Below, in pieces: positions 36,788 to 48,006 of a stretch of 64,000 nucleotides of DNA. The DNA is from DASTFY01 sp963769115 (GTDB taxonomy: Bacteria; Actinomycetota; Acidimicrobiia; Acidimicrobiales; Ilumatobacteraceae), in assembly GCA_963769115.1 (NCBI GenBank), contig CAVYKN010000008.1, forward strand, positions 38,386-102,385, written 5' to 3'. Each line of letters begins with the position of its first letter. The stretch's first letter is position 1. Both the position numbers and the translations under genes were made by a program. The notes under the pieces are model-generated. The model saw only the letters and a program-made list of their open reading frames with translations, had not been told where the DNA came from and made no database searches.

Positions 36788-36932
36788 ACGCCGCCATCAC
36801 GGTCGGCCGGACGTATCCGGTCATGGCGCCGAACATCGCGAAGGCACGCGTCCAGTATCGCCGGGACCGGGTGTCGGTCATCGGCGTCGTGCCATCGGTC
36901 GTCACGACGGGCGGGCTCCCGCCACGGCTCGG

Positions 36933-37604
36933 TCAGCGCAGCCGCGATCTCGCCGTCGGCGCTAGGCGGAGTTGAAGGGGCGCGGCGTCGAGCGCCAAAT
37001 TGAGCTCCATCGACGCGGGCCAGTTCTCGTCGACGACACGTTGGACCCACACGACCACATGTTCGCCGGTGCGGACGGGGAGCGCCGGGAACGTGTTCTC
37101 AGTGGGTTCCTCGACGAACGTCGCCAACGACGGCGGGGTCATCTCGGCGAGCTCTGGGAGCAGCGTGCGCATGAGCACGTCGGGGTCCGCCGGCGCGCTC
37201 AGCGAGCAGATGGTCACTGCGACGCTTGCCGCCGGAGCATCGGCGCCCTGTCCAGGCCGCCGAGGCTGAGGCTCGAAGCCCGTCGACGGCGCCACCGGGC
37301 GCAGCAGCAGCACATCGTCGACGTCGACCATCGTGGCGTTGGCGGCAGCAGCATGCGCCTTCCAGATCGGCCCGCCGTAGAACGCCTCAAGCGCCTCACG
37401 ACGACGCTGCATGTCTGGAAAGCCCCGCATCCACACGAAGCGCTCCGGGCGATCGAGATCACGGAACTGACCGATCACTTCCATTCCGACGGCTTCTTGC
37501 GACTCGACGAACTCACGGTCGAAAAGCTCGATCAGCACGTCTCGCTGACCGTGCCGGAGGGTGTACTGGCGAAGCTCAACCACCGGGCAGCAGTAGGACA
37601 TCAC
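36933..37604 (-). CDS. NIPSNAP-family protein
   Basis: Residues 8-110 are a NIPSNAP dimeric ferredoxin-like domain: VVELRQYTLRHGQRDVLIEL, then FRDLDRPERFVWMRGFPDM and VDDVLLLRPVAPS. The C-terminal 110 residues form a similar strand-helix pattern (LMRTLLPELAEM, VVVWVQRVVDENWPASMELN), suggesting a second copy of the fold. Such proteins bind small molecules or work as stress-related monooxygenase-like proteins, and no reaction can be named. The ATG at 37604 or the next codon may be used. It faces the DinB gene with little space. Confidence 0.75.
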   Translation of the reverse strand: MMSYCCPVVELRQYTLRHGQRDVLIELFDREFVESQEAVGMEVIGQFRDLDRPERFVWMRGFPDMQRRREALEAFYGGPIWKAHAAAANATMVDVDDVLLLRPVAPSTGFEPQPRRPGQGADAPAASVAVTICSLSAPADPDVLMRTLLPELAEMTPPSLATFVEEPTENTFPALPVRTGEHVVVWVQRVVDENWPASMELNLALDAAPLQLRLAPTARSRLR

Positions 37605-37951
37605 GCCGTCTCTAGCACCCCGCGGATCACGTCACCGAACTTCGATCAGGCGCCCAACCAGGGTGTCCGAGTACCGCGTCCGAACATCCCGGCGCGCAAG
37701 CGTCCTGTACCGCCTGGCTGATCTCGGCGATCCGTACTCGGCGAGTGCGAACCGAACCGCCCCAGGACGCCGCGTCGGGCCGACCTGGCGGAGGTAGCCC
37801 ACAACGCCGGCTAGGCGGCTACTCATCCTGACCGAGCCGGGCAGCTGAGGACGACTTCGTCCGGCGAACGATTCAGCCGGCCACAATGGTCGGGGCGAGC
37901 GCCGACACGGCGGCGGCATCGACCGCGTGGCCGCAACCTAGTGTCCGCTGA
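37605..37951. other. non-coding gap between divergent genes
   Basis: This 347-base gap separates the divergent NIPSNAP and FAD-oxidase genes. Open frames in it have skewed, shadow-like composition and I see no tRNA, strong hairpin or clear promoter. It presumably holds both promoters. Confidence 0.4.
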
Positions 37952-39547
37952 GTGACGACGCGTCGATCGTTCTGGGCCTGGGGTTTGGAGTCGGAGGAGC
38001 CGACCGACGCGGAACGGGCCGAGCGTGCCGAGTTCCTCTCGAAGCGCTTCGGGGTGTCAATCACGCCGGTGCCTGTACCGGACCTGGCTGACGCCGAGCT
38101 GCGCTCGCCGCGGGTCGTCGTCCCGGACACGCTGGCCCCGTTCTGCAGCACCGAGATATGGGAGCGGGCCTTCCACTCGCACGGATCGCACTTCACCGAT
38201 CGCACCGACGCCTTCAATCTCCGGTTCCCGAATCCGACCGATGTCGTCGCCCATCCGCGTACCGAGGCCGAGCTGTCGGCGGTGCTTGACTGGTGCGCGA
38301 CGAACAATGTGACCGTCGTGCCGTTCGGCGGCGGGTCGTCCGTCGTGTGGGGTGTGAACCCGCCTGAGACCGACGCGGTCGTCACGATCGCCATGGACCG
38401 GTTCGATCGGGTGCTGGAGATCGACCCGGTGTCACGCGCGGCCCGCATCCAGGCGGGCATCTACGGCCCCGCACTGGAGGCCGCACTCCGCCCCCACGGG
38501 TTCACACTGCGGCACTTCCCGCAGAGCTTCCGCTTCTCGACGCTGGGCGGTTGGATCGCGACCCGGTCCGGTGGGCATTACGCGACCAATCACACGCACA
38601 TCGATGACTTCGTCGAGTCGGTGCGCATGCTCACGCCGAGTGGATGGTGGGAGAGCCGGCGGCTCCCGGGCTCAGGAGCCGGGCCGAGCCCCGACCGGCT
38701 GGTGATCGGCAGTGAGGGCATCCTCGGCGTGATCACCGAAGCGTGGATGCGGATCCAACGCCGCCCCACCTTCCGGGCCTCGGCAGGCATCGTGTTCCCG
38801 TCGTGGGAGATCGGCACACAGGCCGTTCGCCAGCTTGTGCAGGCGAAACTGTGGCCCGCCAACTGCCGGATCCTCGACCCGTTCGAGGCCGGCCGAGCGG
38901 CCGGCCTCGATGGCAGCCAGGCGCTGTTGATCGTCGGCTTCGAGTCTGCCGAGGTGTCACAGCGGCAGCCGATCAGCGTTGCCGTCGACCTCGCGCGCAG
39001 TGCGGGCGGCATCGTCGCCGAGGAGGACATCCACGTCGACGAGGGTCGGGGTGAGCCGACGGGTCGCGGCGGCGCCGTGGGCGCGTGGCGGGACGCGTTC
39101 ATCGGCGTGGGCCCCGGGCTGGAGACCAGTCTGGGCCTCGTAGCCGACACCTTCGAGACCGCTATCACCTGGGATCGCTGGAGCGAGTTCGATGCCGAAG
39201 TGCGCGCACGCGTTGGCCGCGCGCTCAGCGAGGTGTTCGGCACCACCGCCGAGTTGTCGTGCCGCTTCACCCACGTCTACCCAGACGGTCCAGCGCCGTA
39301 CTACACGTGGTTCGGTATGGCCAAGCAGGGATCAGAGCGTTCGCAGTGGGCCGAGATCAAGGAGGCGGCAAGCGAGGCGGTGCTGGCCGCCGGCGGCACG
39401 ATCACCCACCATCACGCCGTCGGCCGCATGCACCGACCGCAGTACGACCGCCAACGACCGGATCTGTTCGCGGCATGCCTGCGGGCCGCCAAGCGCGCAG
39501 TCGACCCCAACGGCGTGCTGAACCCAGGAGTGCTCATAGACCCGTGA
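37952..39547 (+). CDS. FAD-linked oxidase, alkylglycerone-phosphate-synthase-like
   Basis: The 531-residue flavoprotein belongs to the FAD_binding_4/vanillyl-alcohol-oxidase superfamily. It opens with RRSFWAWGLESEEPT, as in alkyl-dihydroxyacetone-phosphate synthases. The FAD pyrophosphate loop is VVPFGGGSSVVWGV (about residue 130), then STLGGWIATRSGGHYAT and GSEGILGVITEAWMR. The C-terminal cap ends CRFTHVYPDGPAPYYTWFGM and ITHHHAVGRMH with the His-rich active-site loop, closing NGVLNPGVL. ADPS-like bacterial enzymes form ether or related bonds, and glycolate/lactate-type oxidation is the alternative. GTG 37952 is the first start in frame. It is unbroken. The 283 bases after it contain no gene I can see. 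Confidence 0.82.
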   Translation: MTTRRSFWAWGLESEEPTDAERAERAEFLSKRFGVSITPVPVPDLADAELRSPRVVVPDTLAPFCSTEIWERAFHSHGSHFTDRTDAFNLRFPNPTDVVAHPRTEAELSAVLDWCATNNVTVVPFGGGSSVVWGVNPPETDAVVTIAMDRFDRVLEIDPVSRAARIQAGIYGPALEAALRPHGFTLRHFPQSFRFSTLGGWIATRSGGHYATNHTHIDDFVESVRMLTPSGWWESRRLPGSGAGPSPDRLVIGSEGILGVITEAWMRIQRRPTFRASAGIVFPSWEIGTQAVRQLVQAKLWPANCRILDPFEAGRAAGLDGSQALLIVGFESAEVSQRQPISVAVDLARSAGGIVAEEDIHVDEGRGEPTGRGGAVGAWRDAFIGVGPGLETSLGLVADTFETAITWDRWSEFDAEVRARVGRALSEVFGTTAELSCRFTHVYPDGPAPYYTWFGMAKQGSERSQWAEIKEAASEAVLAAGGTITHHHAVGRMHRPQYDRQRPDLFAACLRAAKRAVDPNGVLNPGVLIDP

Positions 39548-39830
39548 CAGGCCCGCGCCGGACCGCCGCCGCGCCTCGGCACTTGCCTCAGCAACAAGGA
39601 GCGGCAGGGGCCTCCCAGCCCACGAGGCCTTGGAGGCAGGAAGATCGATCGGCCCGCGTACGGTCGAGCCTGCGGAGGATCTCTCGGTGTGCTCCCCGAC
39701 GCCAGGCGCGGGTTCGATGATCGGACTCACGCCGTTGAAGGTGACGGGCAAAGCGACGAGACCCACAACGCTGGCCGATCTTCTGGACGTCCATGTGGAA
39801 GCTCGGTGAGCCGCGGCGCCGGGGCACGCG

Positions 39831-42800
39831 TCAGGTTCTCACCAGCACGCTGCGCACCGCGACGTGGGGGCTGGCGAGGGTGAGGTCGCGCAGCGGCGCC
39901 TCGGTCAGCGTCACGTGGTCGTTCGCCGAGTGCACCACGGCGACGAGCAGGACCAGCTGCTTGTCCTTCACCGCGCCGAGGTCGACGTCGAACGTGGCCA
40001 CTGTCGGCGACCCGGCCAGGACGTCGTCCACGGGTGAGTGCCGCGGGGTGGTGGTGTCGGCCAGCAACCAGGGGGCGAACGGCGGCGGCGGCGTGCCGTC
40101 CTCCAGCAGCTTGGCGATGGCGGCGGTCCAGCCCACGTTGCCGGTGACCCACGCCGTCGACGCCTTGCCCTGCCACTTCGACACCACGCGGTACAGCAGC
40201 GTCACCTGCACGTCGGCGCTGGCCGCTGGCGTCGCCCCCCGGTGGTGGAGCAGCACGTACGCGGTCAGCGTGCCGGGGGGCACGACGACGCTCGGCTGCC
40301 GGTCGCCGAACGGGTTCGACTCCGCGGGGAGGTACTCGGCCAGGTCGGCCTCCGAGGGGCGCGGCGTGTCCCACGGCAGCTGGGTGAGGTTGGCGCCCGT
40401 GACCTTGCTCTCCCAGTACGCCTTGTTGATCGTGGCGTTGCCGCCCGGTGTCGGCACGCCGTTCCCGCGGAGCACGGCGTCGAACTCGAGGTCCCACCGG
40501 CCGGTCGGCTCGGAGCGCAGGTCCTCCCGGCGCAGCGCGGTCTGGAAGCGCCAGAGCTTCCAGAAGCCGAAGCGATCCGCCTTGGTCCCGGCGGGCTTCG
40601 CTCTGGTCCAGGGCAGCGATGTCGGGGCCGCCATCGGCCCGAGCTTGGGATGCACACGCAGGTCCGGGCTGGCGTGCCAGCGGTAGGTCGTGTCGATCTG
40701 CCTGGTGGCGTCGGCCGGGTCGGCGATCTTCGGCTCGAACGGCGCCACCACCGACGTCGGCAGCGTGCGCCGCGTGTCATCCTGATGAACCCGCACGTAG
40801 GTGCGGTCCGTGACCGGCCCGGAGAGTTCGAGCTCCCAGACACCTCGCGCCTGGGTGGCCGCGCGCAGCAACCGGACCGGGCCGCTGGAGAAGACGGCGA
40901 GGTCCTGCACGGCGACGTCCGGAAGGCCGTTGTCGAGGCGGCTCCAGTTCGGCCACTTCGGCCCGTCGCCGTCGAAGCTGATCGTGGCGCGGAACACGCC
41001 GATGGACGTGCCGACGTAGACGGTGTCGATGTGGCCGGGCTCGACGGCGACGGCCAGCGCGGCGGCGTTGGTCTTCGAGGCCAGCCCGGTCTTGTGCCAC
41101 TTCGATGTGCCATCCCACCACCACAGCGAGTCGTCCTCGTCGGTGCCGAGGTCACCGAGCAGCGCGAGGTACAGGGAGCCGAACGGCCCGACCTGGGGGT
41201 TGTGCACGGCGATGTCGTTGCAGAAGTCCTGGGACGAGACGTCGGTGGAGCTGGCCGGGTGCAGCACGTCCTTCAGCGAGACGTCGGAGCGCTTCCACCG
41301 CCCGGTGTTGTCGCGCTGCATCTGGTAGAGCCCTCGCCTGCACAGCACCCACAGCTGGTTGACCGTCGCCCACCGCAGGACGCGCACGGCGCCCCCGTCC
41401 TTCGGCAGTGCGTCCTGGGCGTTGTTCACGCCGCCGGTCCGCGGATCGTTCAGCCCGTTGGGCAGTGTGACCCAATGCCCGCCCCAGTCCGTCGTGAACC
41501 ACACCCGGTCCGTTCCGATCGCGAGCTGGTTCAGGGCGCCGTTGGTGATCGTGGCCGGCATCGAATAGAACTCCGCTCGCCCGTTCTCGCCGGACCAGTT
41601 CGCTTGCGCCCCTCGGCGCACCGGTGCGCCCGGGGGATTGGGGCCGTTCGACCAGTCGGCTCTGAAGCTCTGCGCGACGTACCGGTGGGTGAGGACCTGA
41701 TCGAAGGCGATGCCGCCCCCGTCGCCCCCCAGCTCGAACCGCCAGATCGTCTCCCCGACGCGACGCTGGGTGGCGTTGTCCTGCGCCCCCAGCACCAGGG
41801 CGGCGTCATTGGTCGGATGGCAGGCCACGAAGCCCGCCTCCACCACCGGCAAACCGGTGTTGCGAGCTACAAACGAACCCTCTGCACCCGAGGCAGCCGA
41901 CACGAACACGCCGCCGTCGCAGGACACCCACACGCGGCTGCCGTCCTTGGTGAAGCGGATGGCGAGGATGTCCACGTGCACGCCTTGCCCTCGGTGCGAG
42001 CCGGCCAGGGTGAAGGTGAGGGGGCCGGCGGCCGGGCCCGTCACCACGCCCATGAACAGGGCGGCGTCAGGCGGGTCGGCGGTACCGCCCAACGCGATCC
42101 GCGCCGGGTTCGATGGGTCGACCGCGATCGCCATCTTCGAGCGGCTGATGGTGCTCCCGCCCCACACCGCGGGCAGCGTCCCGACCAGCACGCCGGCCGG
42201 CGTCGCCTGGGTGGCATCGATGCGCCACACCCGAGGCCCGTCGCCGAGCACCCAGACCGTGTCGCCGCTCGGTGACGCGGCAAGCGCGAAGCGGGTTGCG
42301 GGCGGGGAGCCGCCGGGCCCCACCGGCAGCACGACCGGTGTGAAGGTGTCGTCTCCGTCCGACCGGCACCGCAGCTCCATGTTCCCGTTGGCGCGCCTCA
42401 GCGCGGCCCACAGCCGTCCTTGTTGGGCGCCCGCCGGTGCAGTCCAGACCGTGTCGGTGCACGGCAGCGCCTTGCCGCCGTCGCCGGTCGGCAGGCCCGA
42501 GACGGCGGACCACGTCAGCTGCGGCCCGCCGCCGCTCCCCCGCTCGACGAGGCCCTTGGTGGTCGCCGCCACGAACCCTGTGCCACCTGGCTGTTTGGCG
42601 AGCCGGAAGATGCCGGCGCCGAGGAGGTTGGTGGCCTCGGCGGTGAAGACCGGATCGGTCTCCGGCTTCTTCGAAGGACCCACCGCGTGCAGGACGCCGA
42701 TGCCCGGAGGCTTGTCCCCCGGGCTGCCCGTGACGAACTGCGGCCCCTCGCCCGTGCCGACCCAGACCTCGTCGTCCTTCGGGTCGTCGTGGAACTCGAC

Positions 42801-43215
42801 CAGCAGGCAGCCACAGGCGAGGGGCGAGGCGAACAGCGATTTCGCGGTCGGGTCGGCCGTGCGCCAGCCGCCGAGGGCCTTCCACGATGCCCCGCCGTCG
42901 TCGGTGTACCAGACGCCGCCAGTGGCCGCCGCCGCGTACGCGCGGCGCCCGCCGATCGGCTCGATCGAGACGTCGCTGACGCGGCCGGTGACCCGCGGGC
43001 TGCCCGACTCGTCGCTGGTGATGGTGACGGCCGGGCCGATCGGCGCCCACAGATCGGCCGCCGCGCTCGGGGGCGCGGCGCAGCTCAGCGCCCGGTTCCG
43101 CCTCGGCGAGCGTCCCACCGGCGAACGTCCCGCGGCTGGCGTTGAAGCTGCGACGGGCCTGACGGTCGTCACGCCGCTCGGGGCGCCCGACACGGGGCCA
43201 GTCGTAGGCCGTCAT
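39831..43215 (-). CDS. large beta-propeller (BNR/VPS10-like) protein, last gene of 21-kb operon
   Basis: The product is about 1,127 residues. After MTAYDWPRVGRPERRDDRQA and an apparent one-base break at about 43090 it becomes a repeat protein with sialidase/VPS10-type propeller motifs: GGVWYTDDGGASWKALGGW, DEVWVGTGEG, IWRFELGGDGGGIAFD, RVWFTTDWGGHWVTLPNGL, TVYVGTSIGVFRATI. The last 300 residues are non-repetitive and include a Trp-rich strand region. There is no signal peptide or membrane helix, so it is probably cytoplasmic, unlike most BNR proteins. Its ATG overlaps the upstream gene's TGA by four bases. A propeller at the end of this operon suggests a docking or capping partner for the other large proteins, which is inference. 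Confidence 0.65.
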
Positions 43216-46200
43216 GTCTCGTCGTCCGTCGCCGGCATCACGCGGATGTAGCCCTCCTGGATGCTCGTCGGTCCGTCGGGCAAGAGCGCGGTCTGGGTCG
43301 CGGCCAGGATCGGGTCGTCGCGCCACGTCGCCGGGGTGTCGCGCCGTGTGAACACCTGCTTGGCGCCGAACACCGACACCTTGGGTAGCCGCACCTGGTC
43401 CGGCTCGATGAGCAGCGGTCCCGTGCGCAACGACGGCGATAGCCGCGCCAAGCCCGGCGCCACCCACTCCCGCGCCAGCTCGAGCGCCTTGCGCGGGAGG
43501 ACCCCGGATGTGAGATGCACACGCCCGGCTGGGTGCAGGAGCAACGTGAGCGTCAACCGCTGACCGAAGTGGACCGTGATCGTGTCCTCCTTCACCAGGT
43601 AGCGATGCTCGATCGGCGCCGGCCCTTCCGAGAGATGGCCCTCGGGCCCGAGCGGCTTGGCCAGCGCCGCGACCACGCGGTCGACGAGATGCAGGTGCTC
43701 GAAGTCGTCGTCGACGAAGAACCCGAGCAGCCCGTCGTCGGTCCGGGTCAGCTCGCCCAGCCGCACCGGGAACGCCTCGGCGGCCAGCGCCGCCTCGGCC
43801 GCGCGGCGCTCCTCCGCGCGGGACGGGTCGGACAGGTCGAGCAGGTCCTCCGGCTGGAGCTCCAGCCACAGATGAGCCCGCACCACCGCGATCGGGCGGC
43901 CGACGAGGCCGGCGATGTGTTCGCTGCCCAGGCCGGCGAAGGTGTCGACGGTCCACAGCGTCGTGTCGATGGCCCGCAGCGCCGCGGTCGAGGGCGGATT
44001 CGGTCGAGGGCGCCGGGCTGTTGCGGTCCTTCACGTCGGCGGCGACGAGGCCGGTGGCGAACCAGCCCAGTGGCACCTGACCGGCCGAGAGGCCGAACTG
44101 CGGGCCGGCGTCGGGCGGACCCGGCCGGCCGGGCGCGATCTCCCAGACGACGCGCCCGCCGATCGGCTCGTGGAACAGCTCCCCGACCGGGGTGCCGGAA
44201 CCGTCGAACAGCTCGAGCGACTCGTCGAGGTGGTCCGGGAGCACGAAGCCGGCGACGGGGTTCACCGTGCCCGCGGGATCGACCTGGTCGACCCGCGCCT
44301 CGACCGGCTCCTGTCCGCCGCCCGCGTCGACGAGCCGGAACATCCAGCGTGCCGCCCGGGGGAGCCGCGGCCGCAGGCGCAGCGTGCCCGGCCGGTCGGG
44401 AAGCTCGTTGCGGAACGGGACGGCGGCCGACTCCACCATGGGGAGGTCGAGCGTCCGCCCGAACGTGTCGAGCAGACGCGCCTTCGTGACGTGCACCGCG
44501 CCCGCGGCGAGGAGCTGGGGCGGCCCGATCGGCTCCGGCGGGACGAACGTGCCGTCGGCGGCGCGCGTGCGCTGGAAGCCGTCGCGGGCGTCGACGCCCA
44601 AGAGCCGGAGACGGATGCCGTCGAGCGTGGCGGTCACCACGTCGAGGTTCTCGACCGCGCCCGCCAGTGCGGCCAGCGCCTTCTCGACGTCGTCGGGCAC
44701 GTCGCCGACGCCGCCGGTCGCCTTCTCCAGCGCGTCCTCGGCGGCTAGGAAGTCGCGCACCGCGGCCGCCATCGTGCGGGCCGCGCCGGTGGTCAACAGC
44801 GAGCGACCGGCCATGGTGGTTGTCGTCGGCGTCACGCTCACGTCGGCGTCGGGCTCGAGGTCGACGGCGTCGAGCTTCCATCCCCGCAACGTGTCGGTCA
44901 GCTCCAGCTCCGCCTCCCATTCGAGCCACATCGGCACCCACGGTTGCGGACCACGCGGTGATGCCGACCGGTGACGGCTCGGCGCCGACGAACATCGAGT
45001 GCCGCAGCAGCTGGTCGGCGAGGTCGGCCTTCTCGATGCGTCCCGCCCCCTCGCGGGCCAGCGCCTGGGTGGTGCCGTCGTACACCGCGTTGGCGCCGAA
45101 GCGGATCGCGGCCTCGGCGTCGAAACGCACCTTGATGCCACCCGCACCGAGGCCGGTGCTGGCGGCGGCGATGTCGGTCAGCCACCCCCGGTTGTAGGGC
45201 GAGTGCAACACCGCCTCTTGCGCGATGTAGAGCACCTCGGCTGGCACGGCGCCGTTGCCGAGCGTCGGAAGCACCGCCGCTCCGGAGATCAAACCCTTCA
45301 GCTCACGCACCGTCTGATGGGCCCACCGGCACCAGAGGAGGCCGTCGGGCGACGCTCGTCCGTCGCCGCCGTGGCGCAGGCTGCGCGACGCGCCCTGCAC
45401 CGCCACCATCGGGTCGAGCGGGAACTGGAACCGGGGCGCCGGGCGCGGGACGACGCGAGGCTCGGTGTCGATCGGCGGCTCGGCGCGGCCTCCGGCGGCA
45501 CTGACGACCGAGTCGACCTCAGCGGAGGCGATCATCGCCCGCCGCTCGAGGAAGAGCTTCGACAGCTGCACCTTGGCCAGGGCGGCGGCGATCCCGCTCG
45601 CGCCGGCGTCCGCGACCTGCTTCGTCGCCGCTGTCCGTCCTCCGCGGCCGATCTTCAGCGGCACGCCGCTCTGCCCGGCCAGGAACCGGTCGTCGCCCCG
45701 GGTGCCGCCGGGAAGCGAGCCGAAGGCGATGTCGTGCTCGTGCTCCTCCACCGCGACGGCGCCGTCGGGCGTGCCGAGCTCGCGCAGAAGCTGCCCGGTG
45801 AACGCGCCGAGGAGCCGCTCGGTGTCCCGCCGCGCTTCGTCGGTGGGCGTCTCGAAGCCCGCGACCGCCAGCGCACCGATCACGTCGTCGTCGTGGCTGC
45901 CGAGCGCGACGCGCACCACGTCGGCCGAGGGCCGGTTGTCGACGCTCAGGGCCGGGTCGAGTGGCCGGACCGGGACGCCGTAGACGCTGCCGTGGAGCAG
46001 CGTGGCGTGCGGCCACCACGGTGTGGTGAAGAACGCGGCCGACGCCTTGTCGGCCAGCGTCGAGCGGATCTGGCTCGTCATCTCGGTCACGGGCCGCTCG
46101 ACGATCGGCGGCGCCTTCGGCGGCTGGTCGTTCGGGTCGAGCACGAAGCGGTTGGCCGACCTGAGGTTCACCGCGACGCGGCGCTGGGCGACGTCGTCCT

Positions 46201-47008
46201 GCACACGCTGGTAGGAGGGCGTGTCGACCCACGGGGTGACCGCGCTCCAACCGAGCGAGTGCAGCAGCTCGTCGAGGCTGTTGGCGTCGTTGGCGGCGTC
46301 GAGCGGGTCGAGTGACGTGTCGGACCACCAGCCCGCCACCACATAGGTGGCGGCGTCGCCGGCGACGCCGTTGGGGGCGACCTGCGCGAGGTCATCGAGG
46401 GGATCGTGGAGGGCGAAGCGGTTCTCGACCGAGTCGTACGTCACCGCCCACGTCGGCACGCCGCCCGCAGCGCCGGTGAGCTCGGCGGGTGCGACGGTCG
46501 CGCCGGCCGGTGTCGCCGTCGCGCTGCCCGCGGGCCAGTCGGCGAGCTCGACGCGGACCGCCCGGTCGGCCTCGAGCACCCAGCCGTGCACAGCGGCGGT
46601 GGTGGCGCCGACCGGCGTCAGCAGGCGGACGACGATCCACCGGTCGGGCAGCGGCGCCAGCGCGAGCCGGTTTCGGTCGGGCGTGACATCGAGTTGGCCC
46701 CGCAGCAGCGCGTCGGGCGGCGCCCACTGGAGGTGCACGCCGGCCGGCCGCTTCGTGCCCGCGGTGAAGGGCGGCGGGAAGCCGCCGCCCCGTCCGTCGT
46801 CGGCGTTCAGGGCCGACGGCAGCCGCACCATGGCCTCGTCGCCAGCCTCGGGCACGAACAGCGCCTGGACGTCGATGGGCACGAGCAGGCGCGAGTCGCG
46901 GGGCAGGCCGCGGTCCCAGGTGGCGACGGTGGCCGCGTCGACGTCGAGCTTGGTCACCGCCGCCCAGCGGGCGTTGAAGACGAGCTCACCCGGATCCACC
47001 GCGCTCAT
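43212..47008 (-). CDS. uncharacterised large protein (about 1,265 residues), frameshifted
   Basis: I do not recognise the family. It begins MSAVDPGELVFNARWAAVTK and has RPAGVHLQWAPPDALLRGQL near residue 90, RWIVVRLLTPVGATT, a Pro/Ala-rich middle with many Asp, LLYIAQEAVLHSPYNRGWL-like text (VLYIAQEAVLHSPYNRGWL), ARWMFRLVDAGGGQEPV and FEHLHLVDRVVAALAKPLG near the end. It is acidic, without signal peptide, membrane segment or obvious repeats. Breaks at about 44950 and 44000 join cleanly. It overlaps both neighbours by four bases (ATGA), so it is translated with them. The 'V-H-L-x-W-A-x-P-D-A-L' block looks like a conserved functional motif worth searching. Confidence 0.65.
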
Positions 47009-48006
47009 GGTTGGATCACCGCCCGGAACCGCTCCTCCAGCAGGGCGAAGCTCACCTTCGGCCGGAACACGTCGACCAGAGGCTGCTGTGGTTCGTTGGC
47101 CGGGTCACCGAACACCTGCCGGAACGGGAAGCGCAGCATCTCCAGGGCGAACTCGTTGGCGTCGACCGACATGCCGCTGTTCCCGCCGACGTGCGTGGCG
47201 GGCACGGCGGCGATGCGGTCGCGGAGCTTGCGCATGTGGATCACCCCGGCGCTGTCCCGCCGGAACGGCACTGGCACGGGCGGGTTGGGGAGGTCGGCAC
47301 CCGTCAAGGCGTCACGCAACGGGAGCTCTCGGGCCGTCGACAGCGGCTCGGCTTCGGGGCGCAGCGCGCCGAACTGGACCCCCTGGCGCGGCTCCTCCAC
47401 GTGCACCACGGCGGGCACGCCGTCGAAGAGGACCAGCAGCACGGCGGGCGCCAGCCGTTCCATCCGCAACACCTTGAGCCGGTCGGGGTCCGACTCGGGG
47501 ATGATCTCGGCGTCCTGCCCGCGGTCGGTGTGGTAGGCGCGCACGTGCAGTCCCGGCCAGCCCGACACGAGCTTCGAGCGCATGACGAACCCGCTGATCG
47601 CGCCGCCCGGGCCGGACAGGCGTTCTTCACCGCCGGGCTGGCGGATCGTGCGCTCGGTCTCGTCGACCTCCGCCCGGATGATCTTCCGCAGCGCCTCCAG
47701 CTGTATCCGCTCCGCGCTGGTGAAGGTGCCGATGCTGAGCACACCCTGCACGAGCGCGTCGGTCCAGTTTCGGTCCAGGTAGAAGAAGCGCACGGACTCC
47801 GGCGGCAGCAGCGACGCGTCCGGCACGAGGTACGAGAAGGGCACGCCGCTGAGCAGCCGCAGCGCGGCCAATGCCCGCCGGATGGTGCCCGGTACGACGT
47901 GCTCGCCGTCGTCCGGGTCGGTCTCGGTCAGGCTGGTCATGACGACTGTCGAGGCCTTCAGCTGCACCTCGAACGACATCGTGGCGTCGAACACGGCCAT
48001 CTTCAT
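47005..48006 (-). CDS. uncharacterised 333-residue protein
   Basis: An intact soluble protein without recognised family. It starts MKMAVFDATMSFEVQLKAST and has VRFFYLDRNWTDALVQGVLS, SGWPGLHVRAYHTDRGQDAE, RMERLAPAVLLVLFDGVPAV and MSVDANEFALEMLRFPFRQV before a C-terminal FRPKVSFALLEERFRAVI. The blocks 'GWPGLxVRAY' and 'LLVLFDGxPAxVxxxEP' look like conserved structural strands. The ATG overlaps the upstream TGA, and its own stop overlaps the next ATG. Its middling size between four very large proteins suggests an adaptor or chaperone-like partner, but this is inference only. Confidence 0.75.
   Translation of the reverse strand: MKMAVFDATMSFEVQLKASTVVMTSLTETDPDDGEHVVPGTIRRALAALRLLSGVPFSYLVPDASLLPPESVRFFYLDRNWTDALVQGVLSIGTFTSAERIQLEALRKIIRAEVDETERTIRQPGGEERLSGPGGAISGFVMRSKLVSGWPGLHVRAYHTDRGQDAEIIPESDPDRLKVLRMERLAPAVLLVLFDGVPAVVHVEEPRQGVQFGALRPEAEPLSTARELPLRDALTGADLPNPPVPVPFRRDSAGVIHMRKLRDRIAAVPATHVGGNSGMSVDANEFALEMLRFPFRQVFGDPANEPQQPLVDVFRPKVSFALLEERFRAVIQP

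Noticed and set aside
36784..36975. 63-codon frame after the second DinB gene
   Set aside because: Weak composition, no ribosome site and no family resemblance.
40038..42275. 745-codon plus-strand frame in the propeller gene
   Set aside because: Antisense shadow with low-complexity text; the minus strand carries propeller motifs and operon overlaps.
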